DNA of 64,000 nucleotides from Mesostigma viride (lineage: Eukaryota > Streptophyta > Mesostigmatophyceae > Mesostigmatales > Mesostigmataceae): assembly GCA_009746045.1 (NCBI GenBank), contig RPFO01000229.1:48501-112500 (forward strand). Direction: 5' to 3'. Numbering within the stretch: the stretch's first letter is position 1; each line of letters opens with the position of its first letter. Positions 59,428-64,000 of the stretch are shown piece by piece. The notes below the pieces were generated by a model. That model was not told where the DNA came from. It did not search any database and saw only the letters and a program-made list of their open reading frames with translations. Both the position numbers and the translations under genes were made by a program.

Positions 59428-62414
59428 CTCGCGCGCGTGCACGTCCTTCATCGTCATCACGAAGCAGTCGTAGTCGGTCAGCGACATGACCATGGACAGA
59501 AACTGCTTCCATTCACTCTCCCCGTCCTTGAATTTCTGCGCGATGTGGAGCACCCCACCCACAAACCATCATTTATCCATCATACCCAAATTAACGAGAA
59601 AGCCAGCGCAGACAGCTGAAACATTAATTGTTGACATAGGATGTATTTTGCCAAACGTTTGGAAGATGTGCGCCAGGGAAGCTCGAGCCTGCGTTAATCC
59701 TATCCGCATTTGACGGCTTGCTCAGGATGATGGGGGTGTACGGAAACCACATACTTGTGGAAACCATACCACAGAGAAAAGCACACCATATATATACATA
59801 CTTACAAATACAATATATATGTGTCTATTATTTTCACATAGATACATACTTGTGGAAACCACACCACAGAAAAGCACACCTGGGAGCAGAAGCATCCAAA
59901 CATTTAGTCAGGAATTGATAAGATCCATGAAGGCCATCCATAGATGTCGTCAGGAATTGATAAGATCCATGAAGGCCATCCACAGATGTCGTCAGGAATT
60001 GATAAGATCCATGAAGGCCATCCACAGATGTAGTCAGGAATTGATAAGATCCATGAAGGCCATCCATAGATGTAGTCAGGAATTGATAAGATCCATGAAG
60101 GCCATCCATAGATGTAGTCAGGAATTGATAAGATCCATGAAAGCCATCCAAACATTTAGTCAGGAATTGATAAGATCCATGAAGGCCATCCATAGATGTA
60201 GTCCTCTCTTCGAAGCCATGCCTGTAGTCCTTCTCCTCCCACCTGCGCCGCTGCTCCCCCCCTCCCCCCTGAGCCCCCTGGGTCCCTTCTTCTAGGATGC
60301 CATGTTGAAATTGATTGCTGATCGGTACGGGACTCGGGAAGGGCAACCCCTCGTGAATGGGTTTTAACTCCACTGTCTTAGCACATATTCGCAGCAACCA
60401 TCTGCGTCTGATCCCCAACAACAAGGGTTGGCCCTCGCGCGCGGACAGGAACGACGTTACCATCACATGTAACTTGTATCATTTGTGCTCACCTTTTCAC
60501 AAGTGGCCGTGAAGTGGGCGTAGTCAAAGCCCAGGCGCATGATCATCTCTGCGCAGCACAGCGGGTTCAAGGGGAAAGATAGCACAGCAGGGTGGTATGA
60601 GAACCACGTGCAGCGAGTGGAACAACATGATCGCAAGCTGCAGGAAAACACGCAAATGGAGTACATCGCGGATGTGAGAGCAACTCAGTGTGTGCAACAG
60701 ACTGCAGGGACGGCCAAATTTGCTATGCGCGGTGGTGCGTCTGCGCATTCTTCAGCCACAGATACTCCTGAGCACAGACGCAGTAAAACCCACGAGCAGG
60801 GGAGCAATATTATACCTTAAACTTGATATTCCATAGCCCTCCTATGGGCTAGGTTCTATTTCAAGCCTTGTGCTCAGATAGGATATCTACTGAAAATTGA
60901 ATTCCTCCACATATATAGTAGTATAGAAACACTCTGACAGCTGATATGGGCGGCCGAAGCACCGCTCAAACGTGCTTCATTGGTTCGTTGGCACCAAAAA
61001 AAAACTATGCACACGCCAAAGACGATGCACGATGTCTATTTGGTACGCAAACAGGCCCACTATACCAAATACTCATCAGTTCACCTTCGGGGCTACAGGG
61101 CGGAACCAAAACTGCCTGGGTCTATTCCTTTGCATGGCTGAGGTCACCCCTCCTCTCTCTCAAAGCCTCGAGCGCAGATTCCAACCCCCGGCTTGTCACC
61201 TCCTCACCCCCCAACCCCCACCCTCCCTGATCACTATGACTCGTTCGGCCCCCTCCCAACCTACCCTCAAGCTTCTTCTCAAACAGCTCCTGGAACTTCT
61301 TGTAGACCACGCTGTACCTGCGGGCACCCGTGGCAGAGGGAGGGCACCATGCATATATTTAGAAAAGCCAAGTCAGAAGATATGAATGCCGCAGCACCTG
61401 GGGGCGCAAGTGGCAGAAATAGGAACACACAGAAGACGAGGGCTGTGCATTTGATTGACGTGCATTTGGAAATCACAGACACCACGGCCAGTGGTTGACG
61501 AAGGGCGATCGGGGTAAGGTACCAAGAGCGGAGATGCCTCAAAAACAGGAAACATGGGCGCTGTGCCCGCTGGGGCGCATGTTTCACATGGCATGTTCCA
61601 CACCACATGCCATGTTCTATTCCACATGGAATGTTCCATCTGGCATGCTCCATACCACAGCTGGGCTCTGCGAGGGCCACCCCCAGAAATGGCATGCGAT
61701 ATCGCAAGGCGAAGGGTATATCTACTAGGAATTACAAATGGGAATCCCTGTCGTAGATATAGCCACTCAATCAAGCTTGTGCTCACCCTCCAATTATCGT
61801 AGAAAAAAGTAAGAACGATACATTAAGGGTTCCAATGCCGCCACTCACTCCAGCTTGTTCTTATCCCCTTATATCAAGCAAATAAGAGGAACAAATGAGG
61901 ATCCCCGCTGCCACTCACTCCAGCGTGTGCTCGTCGTGTCATGAAGAACGCTACCAAGAAAGATTATTCTTAATTTAAAAAAGATTAGAGTCCTCGCCGC
62001 CACTCACTCCAGCTTGTGCTCATCGTCATCGGGCGAGAAAACCCTGCAGTTTTCCTTGGCAAACGACTCGAATGAGCTCGAGAAGTCGTCGTCCAGGAAG
62101 AAGGCCTCCGAGATCTTGTTCAGCATCTCGTCATCCTTGTCCTCGCCGCCCTCACCCTGGGCCGCCGCTCCCAAGGTTGCCGCCGCCAGCTCCCTGGTCG
62201 CGCTGTCCGCTGTCGAGTTGTCCTTTTCCTTCTCAGAAGACTTGTCGCCTGAGTCCTCTTCCTTGGTGGTCACTTTGCCGGCTGGGCCAGCCTCGTTATC
62301 GGATGACGAGGACGAGCCAGTCTGTGGTCGTATCTTCTCATTATCGTCGTCGCCCTCATCTTCGTCGGATGAGCCCGATGGCAGTTTCTGTGGAGGCGGC
62401 GACTTCCTTCCCAT
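59428..62414 (-). CDS. BART-domain protein, ARL2-binding-protein type (partial, 3' exons not found)
   Basis: Exons 5' to 3' on the minus strand: 62414-62008, 61317-61265, 60548-60493, 59535-59428; 624 nt, 208 residues, phases 2, 1, 0, 0 all consistent with GT-AG junctions. Residues 1 to about 95 are a highly acidic, Ser/Glu/Asp-rich tail. From about 104 on, FFLDDDFSSSFESFAKENCR, HKLEYSVVYKKFQELFEKKL, LGFDYAHFTATCEK and QFLSMVMSLTDYDCFVMTMK match the order of conserved blocks in the BART domain, which binds small ARL2/ARL3 GTPases and is found in ARL2BP and CFAP36. The internal match is by memory of the family pattern. ATG 62,414 is the first in-frame start. A ciliary or trafficking role is inference. 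A 42-bp minisatellite lies in the intron before the last exon. Confidence 0.85.
59907..60200. repeat. 42-bp minisatellite, 7 copies
   Basis: Units start GTCAGGAATTGATAAGATCC at 59,907, 59,949 and every 42 bp after. Variants alternate ATAGATGT, ACAGATGT and AACATTTA, the last at both ends. Lies in an intron of the BART gene. Confidence 0.95.
61765..62012 (-). repeat. Duplicated exon-1 end and donor of the BART gene
   Basis: The exon end and donor AAGCTGGA|GTGAGTGGC (donor GT at 62,007) are copied into the intron with intact GTGAGTGG at 61,918 and 61,848, and in degraded form near 61,770 (CAAGCTTGATTGAGTGGC). Exon-like bases before each donor (GACGAGCACA, GATAAGAACA) are also kept. Spacings are 89 and 70 bp, so distal use would shift the frame. 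Confidence 0.88.
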
Positions 62415-64000
62415 TGTGGCTTACGGCTCGGACACTGGGGATGAACCGGGCGCAAAAGAGGGGGAGGCAGAGGTGTCATGAAGGTTCCAAGTAAAAATTA
62501 GAATTGAAGTGAACATTTCGGATGCACACTATTGCGAAATTTGCAAGTGAGAAAAAGATTATTTTATGACTCGAGGTCTAATAATTTCGAGAATATGCAT
62601 ATGCCTGGCTTAACGCTGTAATATGGCCGCTGTTTACGGCGCAACTACTGACCAAAAAAAAAAAATACCATTTTGATTCGCAAAACACAGCAGCGATATG
62701 AACTTGCAAAACACAACAGCAATGACGAAAATGAGTGCCAATGAACAGATTTTATAGAAAACAATTTAGCCCCCCGGTTTGGTCCGATAGTGCTCGACCA
62801 CAGTATTCTTTGTATTCTTAGAGTAACTGGGAAGGAAACAAAAAAAAATAAGAATCGAATCGACAGCTGTTATAAATTCGACAATTTTATTCAACCGAAG
62901 ACCTTCCTTGACTAAAGCGAATTTGCACGTGAATTTGGCTACCGTGCGAGGACGACCGCAAATCTAGTCAAGTAAATGCGGGCGTAGTGAGTGCCCGTAT
63001 TGCTAATCTAGCGGGTCATCCCAGTTGCACTAGATGTATAAGCAAAGAATGGTAACCCTTAGACACATTCTCACCCTTGCAGCGCTCTTTGGGATCTTCA
63101 CAAGCCTGACACGAAGCTGTTACGAGGCTTGGAATGTGGTTCTGGAGAACGCAACACCTCTTCCGAGTGGCGATTTCAAGTCTTCAACTAGAACGCTAGC
63201 ATCCCCCGCTTCGGCCCTGTTGATGATATGGCAATTGGCGGCTTCCGAAACAATAACGTAATAGCAATATCTCTTTGATATCTTTTGGGGGGGTGAGTAC
63301 ACAATTGTTTTTCCGTAGGGTTTGCTCGTGCATGCAGCTGAGCTAATATCCGGCACCTTCATAATCATTAGCGAAGTCTACTACCTATTCCAGATTTCCA
63401 GTCATGCTGTCTGTGTAAATTACCTCATGAACCAGGCGTGTCCTCTTCTCATGATCGGCGCTGTTGTTGTTGCTGTTGTTGTGTCCCACCGCCCACGCCG
63501 CCCAAGGGCAGCAGAGAATCTATACAGTACTGTACAGTAGTGGCCGCGGGCCACTAAAGATCGGCGCTGTAAATCTTACGACTTTCCAGATAAATAGGTG
63601 TACGTTTATTCCAAATATATCCAATAGTTAATATCAAAGAGACAACCAATATAGTAAATATAGTTAATACAGTAAATAGTTAATATAGTAAATCTTACGA
63701 CTTTTCCAGATAAATAGGTGTACGTTTATTCCAAATATATCCAATAGTTAATCCCTGCCGGCTAATGAGCCTAGGGTATCAAGATGTCAGTGGCTAAAAC
63801 GGAGCCTTGCTAGACCACGGAAGCCGGCCACTGGACTTCTAATGGGTTGTCATTGGGCATGCCTGTGGGTAAAGCCGATCCTGTTTTTGCCCATGAGGTC
63901 ATGAAAGACGGATCTCAAGTGGCCGTTGGGTTTATCCTGGTCCGCGCCATGGTCCCAGATTTTGTTTTGCTCATTTGCGACCATCCAATGGCGTCGCATG
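62415..64000. other. Upstream region of the BART gene
   Basis: Probably contains the BART promoter. A (GTT)-rich block with CCACGCCGCCC and GCAGCAGAGAATC at 63,456-63,535 is the reverse complement of the block upstream of the channel gene. A 60-bp direct repeat (TTACGACTTTCCAGATAAAT onward) occurs at 63,573-63,632 and 63,692-63,751, separated by an AT-rich insert that starts with a GAGACAACC motif. No exon seen. Confidence 0.5.

Overview
The window reads as nuclear DNA of a flagellated green alga. The evidence is an interstitial Arabidopsis-type telomere tract (CCCTAAA x6), GT-AG introns in every gene, a BART-domain (ARL2-binding-type) gene typical of ciliated organisms, LINE debris, and very many minisatellites. 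A prasinophyte such as Cymbomonas is my guess, not something the sequence proves. I saw no rRNA, tRNA, CRISPR or prokaryotic operon.

I rebuilt three multi-exon genes by hand from splice sites, and every exon phase closes. (1) Plus strand, 35,712-47,313: an ionotropic glutamate receptor-like channel of 711 residues in 16 exons, with signal peptide, S1, M1, pore, M3, S2, M4 and a cytoplasmic tail. Its pore has a potassium-channel filter. The filter exon exists twice in tandem (41,321-41,370 and 41,495-41,544), with the same length and phase but different sequence (TVGYGD or TTGYGD), and the phases allow only one copy per mRNA. (2) Minus strand, 34,369 to 8,020: a large protein of at least about 1,276 residues in at least 20 exons, which I cannot name. 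It lies head-to-head with the channel gene, 1.34 kb apart. Its introns hold almost all the minisatellites of the left half. (3) Minus strand, 62,414 to 59,428: the first four exons (208 residues) of a BART-domain protein.

A pattern no standard feature list names runs through all three genes: the ends of exons, usually with their splice donors, are duplicated one to four times into the flanking intron. Some copies keep the reading frame (48-bp and 15-bp units, and a 120-nt extension), some are decayed, and one is a complete exon, the alternative channel pore. I count about a dozen such junctions.

Layout: 0.09-4.3 kb LINE-derived elements (ORF1-only copies, one broken by a MITE with a perfect 26-bp terminal inverted repeat); 4.3-7.6 kb no gene seen; 8.0-34.4 kb the large minus-strand gene; 34.4-35.7 kb divergent promoter region; 35.7-47.3 kb the channel gene; 48.2-58.3 kb a LINE graveyard with one reverse-transcriptase remnant and several ORF1-only copies ending in hairpins plus (TTAA)n tails; 59.4-62.4 kb the BART gene; 62.4-64 kb its upstream DNA.
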